64,000 bases of DNA from Flavobacterium aestivum (GCF_026870175.2 NZ_CP113977.2:4278001-4342000); one strand, 5' to 3'; counted from the first letter of the stretch, positions 27,158 to 36,207 are shown. Numbers and translations: made by a program. Notes: generated by a model not told the origin, from the sequence alone.

Positions 27158-27853
27158 ATGCATAAATTTTTATTTACCGTATTATTTACTTTATCCACTT
27201 TCTTTTCCTACAGCCAAAATACAATTAGTTATTTTTCTGACGCTGTAAAAAAAAATATCAAGCCTTACACTAAAGCATCCAATAAAGCATACGAGGCAAA
27301 TAACGTAAAAGAAGGTAAAGATCTTTTTGATTCCTTAGTAAAAAACAAACTTATCGGAACCAAATTTGACGATTTCAACCTTAAAGTGTACAAAGAAAAA
27401 AATGTAAAAATAAACCGAATCAACAAACCCATCTTTATAATTACCTATTCTTCTTGGTGTGTAATTGCTAAAGGAGAAATTCCCGCTTTAAACATATTAG
27501 CCAAAGAACATCGTAATGACATGCAAATCATTGTGATATTTTGGGATAAGAAAAGTGATATTAAAAATATTGCCCATAAATTTAGTGATGATATTAAAGT
27601 ATGCTACGCTAACGAAAATTACGCAAAAGATGCTCACATTATTGCCACCATCAAACATACTTTAGGATTTCCTACTTCTATATTTATAGATGAAAACAAA
27701 AATGTGGTTAGCGTAAAACATTTTGAAAACACCATTAAATTAAAAACTCCTATAAAACAAGCTATTATTACGAGTTATAACTACTTTAGCAAAGACATTA
27801 ATGAAAACCTTGTAAACGCCATATCTAACAACAAGGGATTTACCAATAACTAA
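27158..27853 (+). CDS. Exported thioredoxin-fold protein with a degenerate active site
   Basis: 231 residues with a signal peptide (MHKFLFTVLFTLSTFFSYSQ). Residues of about 60-190 follow the TlpA/thioredoxin-like layout: PIFIITYSSWCVIAKGEIPAL, then MQIIVIFWD and LGFPTSIFIDENKNV with the cis-Pro. The place of the CxxC motif reads Trp-Cys-Val-Ile-Ala-Lys, so the second Cys is replaced by Ala. It probably lies in the periplasm. It could be a one-Cys peroxidase-like, a thiol-binding or a chaperone-like protein; dithiol exchange is unlikely. Confidence 0.75.
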   Translation: MHKFLFTVLFTLSTFFSYSQNTISYFSDAVKKNIKPYTKASNKAYEANNVKEGKDLFDSLVKNKLIGTKFDDFNLKVYKEKNVKINRINKPIFIITYSSWCVIAKGEIPALNILAKEHRNDMQIIVIFWDKKSDIKNIAHKFSDDIKVCYANENYAKDAHIIATIKHTLGFPTSIFIDENKNVVSVKHFENTIKLKTPIKQAIITSYNYFSKDINENLVNAISNNKGFTNN

Positions 27854-27892
27854 ACATTGTTATAAACTTCGCAAAACCCTTTTTATCGCTAT

Positions 27893-28558
27893 CTAAACGG
27901 GATCAGCCATAATTATTGAAGGTAAATTAGCATTTAACCATTTGTATTTATTAAGAATCATAATATGTGTTCCTCCTGCCACAGCAATACAGTCTTTTAT
28001 GTATTTAATTGGAAAGATATCGTCTAAGTCCCCGTGTATGTGAATTACTTTTTGATCCGCTACAGTTCGATTCCATAAAAAAACCTGTTCGATTGCCCAA
28101 TCTAAATAACGCTTATCCCGAACCGAAAGAAATTTTTCGTACAATTTAAGCCTTTGATTTACTTTTTTGCCAAAAGAAAACTTAGCCAAACTTTCAATAT
28201 TCTGAACTAAACTAAACGGAATCAACCTATAAGCCTTTGTCTTTTTGACTACACCCATTCGTTTAGGAAATTCAAGATTGGTTTTTACACTCGAAATAAT
28301 AATTACTTTTCTAGTCGCTATAAAACCAGCCATTTCCTGTACCAAAATACCTCCAAACGAAACACCAATCAGTACTGGATTTTCATGTTTAATTTTTTCA
28401 GTCATTCGTTTGGCATAGTCCGCCAAAGTTTCTTTTTCTAGAGGAATTTCCCATTCCAAAAACACCATCTCAAATTGATCTTCCGGAAGTTTAATCCTTT
28501 CAAAAATAGCAACGCTAGCAGCCAAACCTGGCATAAAATACACTGGAATCTTACTCAT
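27893..28558 (-). CDS. Alpha/beta hydrolase
   Basis: 221 residues from the ATG at 28558 (MSKIPVYFMPGLAASVAIFE); the 36-base longer frame begins at TTG. LIGVSFGGILVQEMAG contains the nucleophile Ser in a GxSxG elbow, HIHGDLDDIFP gives the likely acid and GGTHIMI the His. Central lid segment at about 105-165 is basic. The product is a cytoplasmic esterase-like enzyme of unknown substrate. It is convergent with the thioredoxin-fold gene and divergent from the export operon. Confidence 0.82.
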   Translation of the reverse strand: MSKIPVYFMPGLAASVAIFERIKLPEDQFEMVFLEWEIPLEKETLADYAKRMTEKIKHENPVLIGVSFGGILVQEMAGFIATRKVIIISSVKTNLEFPKRMGVVKKTKAYRLIPFSLVQNIESLAKFSFGKKVNQRLKLYEKFLSVRDKRYLDWAIEQVFLWNRTVADQKVIHIHGDLDDIFPIKYIKDCIAVAGGTHIMILNKYKWLNANLPSIIMADPV

Positions 28559-28977
28559 AATTGATTTAAATGATATGTTGGTTATATCAAACAAAAGCTC
28601 AATACAAAATCAACATTAAGACTTGAAAAAGTTAAAAAATCAAACAACAAAAGAAAAAATATTCCCAACACTCCTTGTAGAAAAACTTTTTCAAATACTA
28701 TTGAATTCTATGGCAATTTACCCATAAGTAAGTCAAAATAACAATCAAAAACTTTATTTTAACAATAATATAAGTATTTAATTCTACCTAAGAGCCCTCG
28801 GAAAAATACTAAAATATTTAGCCACAATAAAACTCAATTAACACTCTCTAGAAGCAAAAACAAGATTCAATCTTCAAAAAATACAAGATAAAAATCCTAT
28901 CTTTACAATTACCCTATCTAAGGAAGATAAAATTAAATCACAAAAATTTAATTTATAATTCGAAACTTAAAATTAAA
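28559..28977. other. 419-bp divergent intergenic region before the export operon
   Basis: It is very AT-rich and lacks any ORF or structured RNA that I can support. The segment TATCTTTA at about 28896 is one base off the -7 consensus and lies about 75 bases before the TolC gene, so it is the likeliest promoter of the export operon. Confidence 0.4.
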
Positions 28978-30366
28978 ATGATGAAATATCCTATAATCTC
29001 ATTTTTCTTCTTTTTTTCTATCACCTATAGTAGCTATTCACAAATAGAAACATCTTCTTCTTTAAATAATGCCATTTATAAAGCGATAGAAAAAAATACA
29101 TCTATACAAAATAAGGCAATTGAAATTGAAAAATTAAACCTGCAAGAAAAAGGGGTTCGCAACAAATATATCCCAACTATTGAAGCCAATGCTCTTTATT
29201 CCTATTTTGACAGTAACTTAACTCTCGACCTACCCTCCTCAACTATACCAATCGTGAATTATCCTTTATTTGACAAAAAGGCAACTTATGATAATACCGG
29301 TAATTTCTTCATAGGAAGTGTGATGGCCAAAACTGTTTTATTTAGTGGCATGCAAATACCTAACGGAGCCAATGCCATTAAACAAAAAGCAATAGGAACC
29401 ACTTACCTAAAAGACTCCGAAAAAGATGCAATAATAAAAGACGTCATTAATACTTTCGACCAGCTAAAACTTCTAGATGAAACTGAAAAACTAATAAATG
29501 ACAGCGATAAGAGATTAAAATCCGAAACCAAAAGAATTTCTAAAGCTATAGAACAAGGCCTTGCTGTTCCTTATGATAGAGATAAAATAAAACTGGCGTT
29601 ACTGGAACTAGAATCTAAAAAAGTTGAATTTACCGGAAAACGTGCCTTACTTTATAAAAAGCTACGATATCTAACCAACTATTCGGACGAGGAGATCAAT
29701 GCAGTTCAATACAATCTAGTTCCCTATTTAATTTCCGAAGAAAAATTAAGCACCGAAAATAAACAAGAAATCAAAGCATTAGAATCATTCAAACTGGCTA
29801 GTGAATATCTCTTAAAAAAAGAGAAAGGAACCTACCTCCCTACTATAGGAGCTTTTGGTGGTATTGTATATTCTAGTTTATTTGATGTAAACGGAACTAC
29901 ATCAACCGTACCCATTATAAACCAACCTTTGAGCCTAGGCCTAAATGAATTTTCATTAAGTCCACTCTTGACGGTAGGAGCTGCACTTAAATGGGAAATT
30001 TTTGCAGGCTTTGAAAGAGAACACAAAGTACACGAAGCCAAATTAAACATTGAACAAATTCAGAACCAAATTGATGATACTAAAGAAAAACTGCAATTAC
30101 TACTTGAAAACAATCTTGTAAATTACAACGTCTTATTAAAGAGAATTGAAATATCAGCACAGCAAGAAAAAATTGCAAACAACAACCTCAACTTAGCTTC
30201 AAAACAATACAAGGAAGGACTCATCAATGTTTCTGAGCTTTTGGAGGCAGAGAATGATTATTTTAAAGTATCGGTAACAAAATTGAATACTTTAATCGAA
30301 CAACGACTATCAGCTATTGAAACCATAATCACTACCGGAGAATTATCTAATAAATTGTCTCAATAA
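28978..30366 (+). CDS. TolC-family outer-membrane efflux protein
   Basis: 462 residues with a signal peptide (MMKYPIISFFFFFSITYSSYS, then Q). Two OEP repeats of long coiled-coil helices and strands are visible, with the second ending in LASKQYKEGLINVSELLEAENDYFK, the usual conserved segment before the last helix. It forms the outer-membrane and periplasmic tunnel of a tripartite exporter. The HlyD-family adaptor follows after 10 bases and an ABC-2 permease after two more, so the three form one transport operon. Confidence 0.9.
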   Translation: MMKYPIISFFFFFSITYSSYSQIETSSSLNNAIYKAIEKNTSIQNKAIEIEKLNLQEKGVRNKYIPTIEANALYSYFDSNLTLDLPSSTIPIVNYPLFDKKATYDNTGNFFIGSVMAKTVLFSGMQIPNGANAIKQKAIGTTYLKDSEKDAIIKDVINTFDQLKLLDETEKLINDSDKRLKSETKRISKAIEQGLAVPYDRDKIKLALLELESKKVEFTGKRALLYKKLRYLTNYSDEEINAVQYNLVPYLISEEKLSTENKQEIKALESFKLASEYLLKKEKGTYLPTIGAFGGIVYSSLFDVNGTTSTVPIINQPLSLGLNEFSLSPLLTVGAALKWEIFAGFEREHKVHEAKLNIEQIQNQIDDTKEKLQLLLENNLVNYNVLLKRIEISAQQEKIANNNLNLASKQYKEGLINVSELLEAENDYFKVSVTKLNTLIEQRLSAIETIITTGELSNKLSQ

Positions 30367-30376
30367 ATATCCGCAT

Positions 30377-31330
30377 ATGAAAAGAGCTCTTACCATATTA
30401 TCACTAATACTTATAACGATTAGTTGTAAAAACCCAAAAGATAATGCTGTTATCCAAGGAAAAGTTGAGAATGAACAAATTGCAGTAGTAAGCAAAATCC
30501 CTGGTAAAATTGCAAAATTACTGGTAAAAGAAGGAAATTTTGTTAAAAAAGGTGACACCCTTGCTATTCTAGATATCCCTGAAGTAGATGCTAAAAAAAA
30601 TCAAGCCGAAGGCGCACTCCTATCTGCAAAGGCGCAATATACAATGGCTGTAAAAGGCGCAACTACTAATCAGATTTTACAACTTGAAGCTAAAAAACAA
30701 GGCTTGAAGGAACAATATGAATTTGCTCAAAAATCAATCAAAAGATTGAGCAATATGCTCAAAGACTCATTAGTTTCACAGCAAACTTACGATGAGGCAT
30801 TTGCAAAATACCAAGGAGCTCAAGCACAGTACAACGCTGTTATTGCCGAATTGAATGATGCAAAAAAAGGTGGTCGAATCGAGCAACAAGACATGGCGTT
30901 GGGGCAACAAGAAAGAGCTATAGGAGCTTTGCAAGAAGTTGAAACCGCCAATAAAGAACGCTATGTTATTGCACCGCAAGACATGAATATAGAAACCATA
31001 ACCCTAAGCATAGGAGAACTTGCATTGCCTGGCTATACCTTATTTAGTGGCACCATAAGCAATGGTACATATTTCCGATTTACATTACCAGAAAGCAAAC
31101 TAAATAAAATAAAAAAAAGGCAAGAAATTACCGTTTCAATTCCTTACCTCAATAAAGACATTAAGGGAACCATAACCTCCATAAAACAATTAAGCGCATA
31201 CGGCTCTATCGCTACTGCTTATCCTGATTACGAAATGCAAGAAAGTTTATTTGAAATAAAAATATCACCAAAAAACAGTACTGAAAGCAAAGATTTAATC
31301 ACGAAAACAACGGTTACCTTATCTTTATAA
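30377..31330 (+). CDS. HlyD-family periplasmic adaptor (membrane fusion) lipoprotein
   Basis: 317 residues. A lipoprotein signal (MKRALTILSLILITISC, Cys17) takes the place of a transmembrane anchor. The lipoyl-like half-motif KIPGKIAKLLVKEGNFVKKGDTLAILD is followed by a coiled-coil hairpin (about 65-200) and beta-barrel strands (NGTYFRFTLPESKLNKIK). It would bridge the inner-membrane permease and the TolC channel. Its place between the TolC and ABC-2 genes, separated by 10 and 2 bases, supports that. Confidence 0.9.
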   Translation: MKRALTILSLILITISCKNPKDNAVIQGKVENEQIAVVSKIPGKIAKLLVKEGNFVKKGDTLAILDIPEVDAKKNQAEGALLSAKAQYTMAVKGATTNQILQLEAKKQGLKEQYEFAQKSIKRLSNMLKDSLVSQQTYDEAFAKYQGAQAQYNAVIAELNDAKKGGRIEQQDMALGQQERAIGALQEVETANKERYVIAPQDMNIETITLSIGELALPGYTLFSGTISNGTYFRFTLPESKLNKIKKRQEITVSIPYLNKDIKGTITSIKQLSAYGSIATAYPDYEMQESLFEIKISPKNSTESKDLITKTTVTLSL

Positions 31331-31332
31331 AT

Positions 31333-32490
31333 ATGCAAAATTTCTTTTCATTACTAAAAAGAGAATTTCAATTCTTTTGGCAAAATAAAATCCTTCGAAT
31401 GCTTTTTATTGGAGCACCTATCTTATATGGTATTTTATTGGGTTATGTTTATGGCAAAGGAAAAGTTACAGATTTACCAATCATTGTTATCGATCAGGAT
31501 AGGACCGAAATGAGTACTAAAATTATGCAAATGTTTGAAGACAACGAAGTCATTAAGATTGCTGCTGTTTTACATGACCAGAACAACTTTTCGAATATTG
31601 CAATCGAAAAAGAAGCCAATTGTGTAGTGATTATCCCTAAAGGATTCCAAAAAATGGTATTTACAAAAAAATATCCCGAAATCACCACCATAGTAAATAC
31701 CGCAAATGTCTTAACTGCTAATTATGCCTCATCTGCAGTATTATTATGCCTTGGTACTTTTAAAACCGGAGTTCAATTAGAAACCCTCCGGAAACAAGGA
31801 ACTCCAGAAAAACTTTTACAGTCGCAATACGAACCTTTCAAAACCACTTTCTTAAAAAAATACAATCGAAGCACCAATTACATGTATTTTCTATGGCCTG
31901 GAGTCTTAGCAACCGTTTTGCAACAAGTATTACTTTTGGCACTAGCCCTCTCTTTTGCCTCCGAATTCGAAAACAACACTTTCATCGATTTAATTTATAA
32001 ATGCCCTTCTGTTGTAAAAATGATGACCGTAAAGATCATTCCTTATATGATAATGAGCTTTGGAATATGGCTTTTATATTGGGCTTTTGCAACTTGGTTC
32101 CGAATACCTTTTTTTAACAATTTAGGTTCCTTAACATTTGTTGCAGGATTTTTTGTGCTCTCAGTTTCTTTCATCGGAATATTAGTTAGCATCCTAATCC
32201 CTAATCAACTGAAAGCAACCGAAATTTTGATGGTTATTGCAACACCTAGCTTTATTTTGAGTGGTTTTACCTGGCCCTTGAGCCAAATGCCGGTTTGGGT
32301 ACAAAATATAGCAAATGTAATTCCGCTAACTCATTTTCTAAAAGCATTTAGAATCTTAAGTGTAGAAAACGGAGAACTTTACCAAACATACAGACCCGTA
32401 ATCAATATGATAATCATTGGAACTGTATGCGCCATACTCTCCTTCTTTGCTTTGTATTTTAAGAAAAAATCGGTTTTAAAAAACTCATGA
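31333..32490 (+). CDS. ABC-2 type exporter permease
   Basis: 385 residues. The first helix (about 21-40, MLFIGAPILYGILLGYVYG) is followed by a large periplasmic domain (about 45-180) containing LPIIVIDQDRTEMSTKI, then five more helices (about 190-380). This is the ABC2_membrane_3 layout of YhhJ/YbhS-type permeases. The matching ATP-binding subunit is not encoded in this operon, and only one permease is present. The partner ATPase could be elsewhere, or the system may work without one. A terminator follows. Confidence 0.88.
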   Translation: MQNFFSLLKREFQFFWQNKILRMLFIGAPILYGILLGYVYGKGKVTDLPIIVIDQDRTEMSTKIMQMFEDNEVIKIAAVLHDQNNFSNIAIEKEANCVVIIPKGFQKMVFTKKYPEITTIVNTANVLTANYASSAVLLCLGTFKTGVQLETLRKQGTPEKLLQSQYEPFKTTFLKKYNRSTNYMYFLWPGVLATVLQQVLLLALALSFASEFENNTFIDLIYKCPSVVKMMTVKIIPYMIMSFGIWLLYWAFATWFRIPFFNNLGSLTFVAGFFVLSVSFIGILVSILIPNQLKATEILMVIATPSFILSGFTWPLSQMPVWVQNIANVIPLTHFLKAFRILSVENGELYQTYRPVINMIIIGTVCAILSFFALYFKKKSVLKNS

Positions 32491-32493
32491 TAT

Positions 32494-32531
32494 AAAAAAA
32501 GGCAAAAGATATAAACTTTTGCCTTTTTTAA
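32494..32531. terminator. Bidirectional terminator after the export operon
   Basis: AAAAAAAGGCAAAAG (32494-32508) and CTTTTGCCTTTTTT (32516-32529) pair around a 7-base loop between convergent genes. Confidence 0.9.
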
Positions 32532-32553
32532 TTCTTTGAATAGAAATCAAAAT

Positions 32554-34188
32554 CTACTTCTCAATTTCTTTCATGCTATCCATTTTCTTGTGTGCCAAGA
32601 AACCGGTAATATCTTCAAAATGTTCAACCACACGTTTGTTTCCAAACTCAAAAACTTTGGTAGCCAATCCGTCAAGGAAATCACGGTCGTGAGATACTAA
32701 AATTAAAGTTCCATCAAAATCACGTAAAGCATCCTTGATAATATCTTTAGTTTTCATATCCAAGTGATTCGAAGGCTCATCCAGAATCAACAAGTTTACT
32801 GGCTCTAACAATAATTTAATCATAGCCAAACGTGTTTTTTCACCTCCTGAAAGCACCTTAACTTTCTTGGTAATATCATCTCCATGAAACATGAAAGCTC
32901 CAAGTATGTTTTTTATTTGTGTTCTTACATCACCTACAGCAATATCGTCTATAGTTTCAAAAATTGTAGCATTTTCATCCAATAAAGCCGCTTGATTTTG
33001 TGCAAAATATCCAATTTGGGAATTGTGTCCAATTTCAACAGAACCGCTATCAGGCGCAAATTCCTTCATTATAGCTTTGATCATTGTTGATTTTCCTTCT
33101 CCATTTTTCCCAACAAAAGCCACCTTTTGCCCTCTTTCAATTACGATATTAGCATCTTTGAAAACCACATGATCTCCATAAGATTTTGACATTTCTTTTA
33201 CAATAACAGGATATTGACCAGAACGTGCAGCAGGAGGAAATTTCAATCGCAATGCAGAAGTATCCACTTCATCAACCTGAACAATTACTAACTTTTCCAA
33301 CATCTTAACCCTAGATTGTACCGCATCAGTTTTAGAAAAAGTTCCTTTGAAACGATCGATAAAAGCTCTGTTATCAGCAATCATTTTTTGTTGTTCATCA
33401 TAGGCTTTCTGCTGATGAATACGACGGTCTTTTCTCAATTCTAAATAATGAGTATATTTTGCTTTGTAATCATAAATACGACCCATTGTTACTTCAATAG
33501 TACGATTGGTAATATTATCTACAAAAGCCCTATCGTGTGAAATTACCACAACCGCTTTGGCTGAATTGATCAGGAAATCTTCCAACCATTGAATACTTTC
33601 AATATCCATGTGATTGGTAGGCTCATCCAGCAAAATCAAATCTGGTTTTTTCAAAAGGATTTTAGCCAATTCAATTCTCATTCTCCAACCACCTGAAAAT
33701 TCAGAAGTCTGACGCGTAAAATCTTCTCTTTCAAAACCAAGACCTATTAGAATTTTCTCTACTTCTGCTTCATAATTTACTTCTTCAATCGCATAATATT
33801 TCTCGCTTAAGTCCGAAACTCTTTCGATTAATTTCATGTAGGCATCACTTTCATAATCAGTACGGACAGTCAGTTGTTCGTTGATTTCATCGATTTCAGC
33901 TTTCATTTTAAAGATTTCGCCAAACGCTTTTGACGCTTCTTCCATTACAGTTGCTCCATCTTTAGTCAATAAATGCTGAGGCAAATAAGCCACAACAGCT
34001 TCTTTTGGAACAGAAACACTTCCAGTAGAAGGCTTACCTTCTCCTGCAATAATTTTTAAAAGCGTTGATTTTCCCGCACCATTCTTACCCATAAGGGCTA
34101 TTTTATCATTTTCATTTATTGCAAAAGACACATCACTAAAAAGCGTTGTTCCACCAAACTGAACTGAAATATCGTTAATTGTAATCAT
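32554..34188 (-). CDS. ABC-F family ATPase
   Basis: 544 residues with two ABC ATPase domains and no membrane segment. Walker A motifs are GKNGAGKSTLLK and GKNGEGKSTMIK; signature motifs FSGGWRMRIELAKILL and LSGGEKTRLAMIKLLL; Walker B sequences LILLDEPTNHMD and LLILDEPSNHLD. A charged P-site-tRNA-interaction linker lies between domains (about 235-320). ABC-F proteins bind the ribosomal E site and rescue or tune translation (EttA, Uup, YbiT, or antibiotic target protection). The linker points to the housekeeping YbiT/Uup side, though resistance cannot be excluded. Confidence 0.92.
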   Translation of the reverse strand: MITINDISVQFGGTTLFSDVSFAINENDKIALMGKNGAGKSTLLKIIAGEGKPSTGSVSVPKEAVVAYLPQHLLTKDGATVMEEASKAFGEIFKMKAEIDEINEQLTVRTDYESDAYMKLIERVSDLSEKYYAIEEVNYEAEVEKILIGLGFEREDFTRQTSEFSGGWRMRIELAKILLKKPDLILLDEPTNHMDIESIQWLEDFLINSAKAVVVISHDRAFVDNITNRTIEVTMGRIYDYKAKYTHYLELRKDRRIHQQKAYDEQQKMIADNRAFIDRFKGTFSKTDAVQSRVKMLEKLVIVQVDEVDTSALRLKFPPAARSGQYPVIVKEMSKSYGDHVVFKDANIVIERGQKVAFVGKNGEGKSTMIKAIMKEFAPDSGSVEIGHNSQIGYFAQNQAALLDENATIFETIDDIAVGDVRTQIKNILGAFMFHGDDITKKVKVLSGGEKTRLAMIKLLLEPVNLLILDEPSNHLDMKTKDIIKDALRDFDGTLILVSHDRDFLDGLATKVFEFGNKRVVEHFEDITGFLAHKKMDSMKEIEK

Positions 34189-34192
34189 TTAG

Positions 34193-34216
34193 ATTTTTAG
34201 ATTTTTAGATTTTTAG
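34193..34216. repeat. Three exact 8-bp repeats (ATTTTTAG) in the ABC-F leader
   Basis: Three tandem copies of ATTTTTAG at 34193-34200, 34201-34208 and 34209-34216, preceded by a partial copy. They lie between the ABC-F promoter and its ATG at 34188, in the 5' untranslated region. Confidence 0.85.
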
Positions 34217-34261
34217 ACTACTAAGATTATTAGATCTCCTAGCAGTTATTTTTTGAAGGTG

Positions 34262-34291
34262 CAAAGATAGATTAAATAGATAATTAGGCAA
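34262..34291 (-). promoter_or_regulatory. Promoter of the ABC-F gene
   Basis: Minus strand: TTG (34289-34291), 19 bases, TATCTTTG (34262-34269). An exact fit to the Bacteroidota consensus, giving a leader of about 70 bases that contains the ATTTTTAG repeats. Confidence 0.75.
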
Positions 34292-34358
34292 TTTGTAAAT
34301 TAGAAAATGTGTCAATTAGATAATGTGAAAATTTTGAAATCCAACTCAATTTATATTT

Positions 34359-34497
34359 TTTAGGAGCAGAAACATTTAGCATTCTATCAACATTACTCCC
34401 GCTATCCGTTTCACACGAGCGATAGCGAACTGACGAAGTAATCTTGCAAACCAAAACACCGGCTTACAAGGATTTCCACTTTTATCGGGGCTAAAAA
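34359..34497 (-). repeat. Intergenic structured repeat element, copy B (reverse orientation)
   Basis: Read on the minus strand it begins TTTTTAGCCCCGATAAAAGT, has GGAAATCC next, CGGATAGCGGGA further on and CTGCTCCTAAAAA at the end, matching copies C and D. The internal stem is CTTGTAAGCC with GGTTTGCAAG around an 8-base loop. All ten pairs form on the minus strand when two G-U wobbles are allowed. A copy of the CTTCGTCAGTTCGCTATCG sub-motif is embedded after the stem. Confidence 0.6.
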
Positions 34498-34608
34498 TCA
34501 ACATTCTGCTTTTTTTTAGATTCTGCATTACATTAAAAACAAAAAAACTCCACAAAGCATTCAGCCTTGTGGAGCATTATCAAATTATCTAATTGACTAA
34601 TTATCTAA

Positions 34609-35784
34609 TTAATAGTTTCTCCATTTTTTGGTCAACTCAAAAACGTGTTCTAAAATTGCAGCTTCTTTTTCATCAAACTCCACATTTCTGCGACTCATAA
34701 CTATTTTTGCAGTTTCGAAAGCTTTTTTGGTTACATAAGTTGTAAACCCAGCTGCACCTCCCCAAGAAAAACTAGGAATGAAATTACGAGGAAACCCGCT
34801 TCCAAAAATATTAGCACTCACTCCAACTACAGTACCAGTATTAAACATGGTATTTATGCCACATTTACTATGATCTCCCATCATTAATCCACAAAATTGA
34901 AGTCCCGTTTTCGCAAAACTTTCTGTTTCATAACTCCACAATTTCACTTGTTCGTAGTTGTTTTTTAAGTTTGAGTTGTTACTATCAGCTCCAATATTAC
35001 ACCACTCCCCTAAAACAGAATCACCTAGATATCCTTCATGTCCTTTATTTGAATTTGCAAAAAGAACCGCATTCTTCACTTCACCACCAATTCGGGAATT
35101 AGCCCCAACTGTAGTAGCTCCATAAACTTTGGCCCCCATTTTTACTTGTGCATTTTCGCATAAAGCAAATGGACCACGAACTACGGTACCTTCCATAATT
35201 TCGGCATTTTTACCTATATATATTGGTCCTGATGATGCGTTTAAAGTCACAAATTCTAATTTAGCCCCTTCTTCTATAAAAATGTTTTCAGGCGCAATTA
35301 CATTTACACTTTTAGGTATTGGTTGTGATTTTCTGTCTTCTGTCAAAAAATCAAAATCCTCGCGAATAGCTTCTTCATTTTTAGAAAAGATATCCCAAGT
35401 ACGTTCTATGGTTATACACTTTTCATTGTATTCAAGAATCTCGTAAGTATCAAAATCTACTGATTCCTGGTCTTCTTGAGTATAGAAAGCAATCACTTCA
35501 TCTCCCTTAAAAATAGCTTGATTCGGTTTTAAGTCGCTTACCATTTCGGCTAAAACATCATTAGGAAGAAAAGAAGCATTAATCATTACATTATCTTCCA
35601 GTTCTACCATTGGGTATTTATCTGATAAATACTCCTCTGTCAAGGTTGTTGTTGTAGAACCCAGACGCATTTCCCATTTTTGACGAATGGTCATAATACC
35701 TACTAGAATATCGGCAACTGGTCGGGTAAAAGTAAAGGGTAATAAAGCGTTCCGAGCCGGCCCGTCAAAAAGAATATAGTTCAT
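34609..35784 (-). CDS. GlmU-like sugar-1-phosphate nucleotidyl/acetyl-transferase (Bacteroidota form)
   Basis: 391 residues. The C-terminal part (about 160-350) has left-handed beta-helix hexapeptides (IYIGKNAEIMEGTVVRGPFA, then GGEVKNAVLFANSNKGHEGY and NIGADSNNSN). The N-terminal part begins MNYILFDGPARNALLPFTFTRP and lacks the LxGGxGTRM loop of standard nucleotidyltransferases. I place it in the GlmU-like family described for Bacteroidota (TIGR03991), thought to supply UDP-GlcNAc. It stands alone, with a fitting promoter upstream. Confidence 0.82.
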   Translation of the reverse strand: MNYILFDGPARNALLPFTFTRPVADILVGIMTIRQKWEMRLGSTTTTLTEEYLSDKYPMVELEDNVMINASFLPNDVLAEMVSDLKPNQAIFKGDEVIAFYTQEDQESVDFDTYEILEYNEKCITIERTWDIFSKNEEAIREDFDFLTEDRKSQPIPKSVNVIAPENIFIEEGAKLEFVTLNASSGPIYIGKNAEIMEGTVVRGPFALCENAQVKMGAKVYGATTVGANSRIGGEVKNAVLFANSNKGHEGYLGDSVLGEWCNIGADSNNSNLKNNYEQVKLWSYETESFAKTGLQFCGLMMGDHSKCGINTMFNTGTVVGVSANIFGSGFPRNFIPSFSWGGAAGFTTYVTKKAFETAKIVMSRRNVEFDEKEAAILEHVFELTKKWRNY

Positions 35785-35827
35785 AAATTGATTTGTAAAT
35801 TGTTAAAATGTGATTTGGTTATCACGG

Positions 35828-35860
35828 CAAAGTTACAAATATTTTTACATGTTTATTCAA
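35828..35860 (-). promoter_or_regulatory. Promoter of the GlmU-like gene
   Basis: Minus strand: TTG (35858-35860), 22 bases, TAACTTTG (35828-35835), 44 bases before the ATG. Spacing is at the long end of the accepted range. Confidence 0.55.
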
Positions 35861-35902
35861 ACGAAACTCCCCATAATACAGGGATTTCCAATGCAAATTC
35901 CA

Positions 35903-35930
35903 TAAAAAAAGCCTCGCATTTGCGAGGCTT
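35903..35930 (-). terminator. Terminator of rpmE2
   Basis: AAGCCTCGCA and TGCGAGGCTT form a hairpin (35909-35930) with a T run on the minus strand side, 26 bases after the rpmE2 stop. Confidence 0.9.
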
Positions 35931-35955
35931 TACTGTATTTAGAAACAGGTTATAA

Positions 35956-36207
35956 TTATTTAACGTGTTTAGCGTATTTAGTTTTGAATTTATCAATACG
36001 TCCTGCAGTATCGATAAGTTTAGATTTACCTGTGTAAAAAGGGTGAGAAGTTCTAGAAATCTCCATTTTTACAACTGGATATTCAACACCTTCGTGAATG
36101 ATAGTTTCTTTAGTATCAGCAGTAGATTTAGTGATAAAAACATCCTCGTTTGACATGTCTTTAAAAGCAACTAATCTGTAATTTTCTGGGTGTACACCTT
36201 TTTTCAT
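35956..36207 (-). CDS. rpmE2: 50S ribosomal protein L31 type B
   Basis: 83 residues beginning [20 protein letters not shown], with [20 protein letters not shown] and [10 protein letters not shown] at the end. This is the type B (YkgM-like) L31, which lacks the CxxC zinc motif of the classic form and has the characteristic insertion. In many bacteria the zinc-free form is made under zinc limitation, but flavobacteria often carry it as the only L31, so no Zur regulation is implied. It has its own promoter and terminator. Confidence 0.95.
   Translation of the reverse strand: MKKGVHPENYRLVAFKDMSNEDVFITKSTADTKETIIHEGVEYPVVKMEISRTSHPFYTGKSKLIDTAGRIDKFKTKYAKHVK

Noticed and set aside
35956..36207. 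Zinc-regulated (Zur) L31 switch
   Set aside because: Type B L31 can be the only L31 in this group, and no Zur-like operator palindrome is seen in its promoter.
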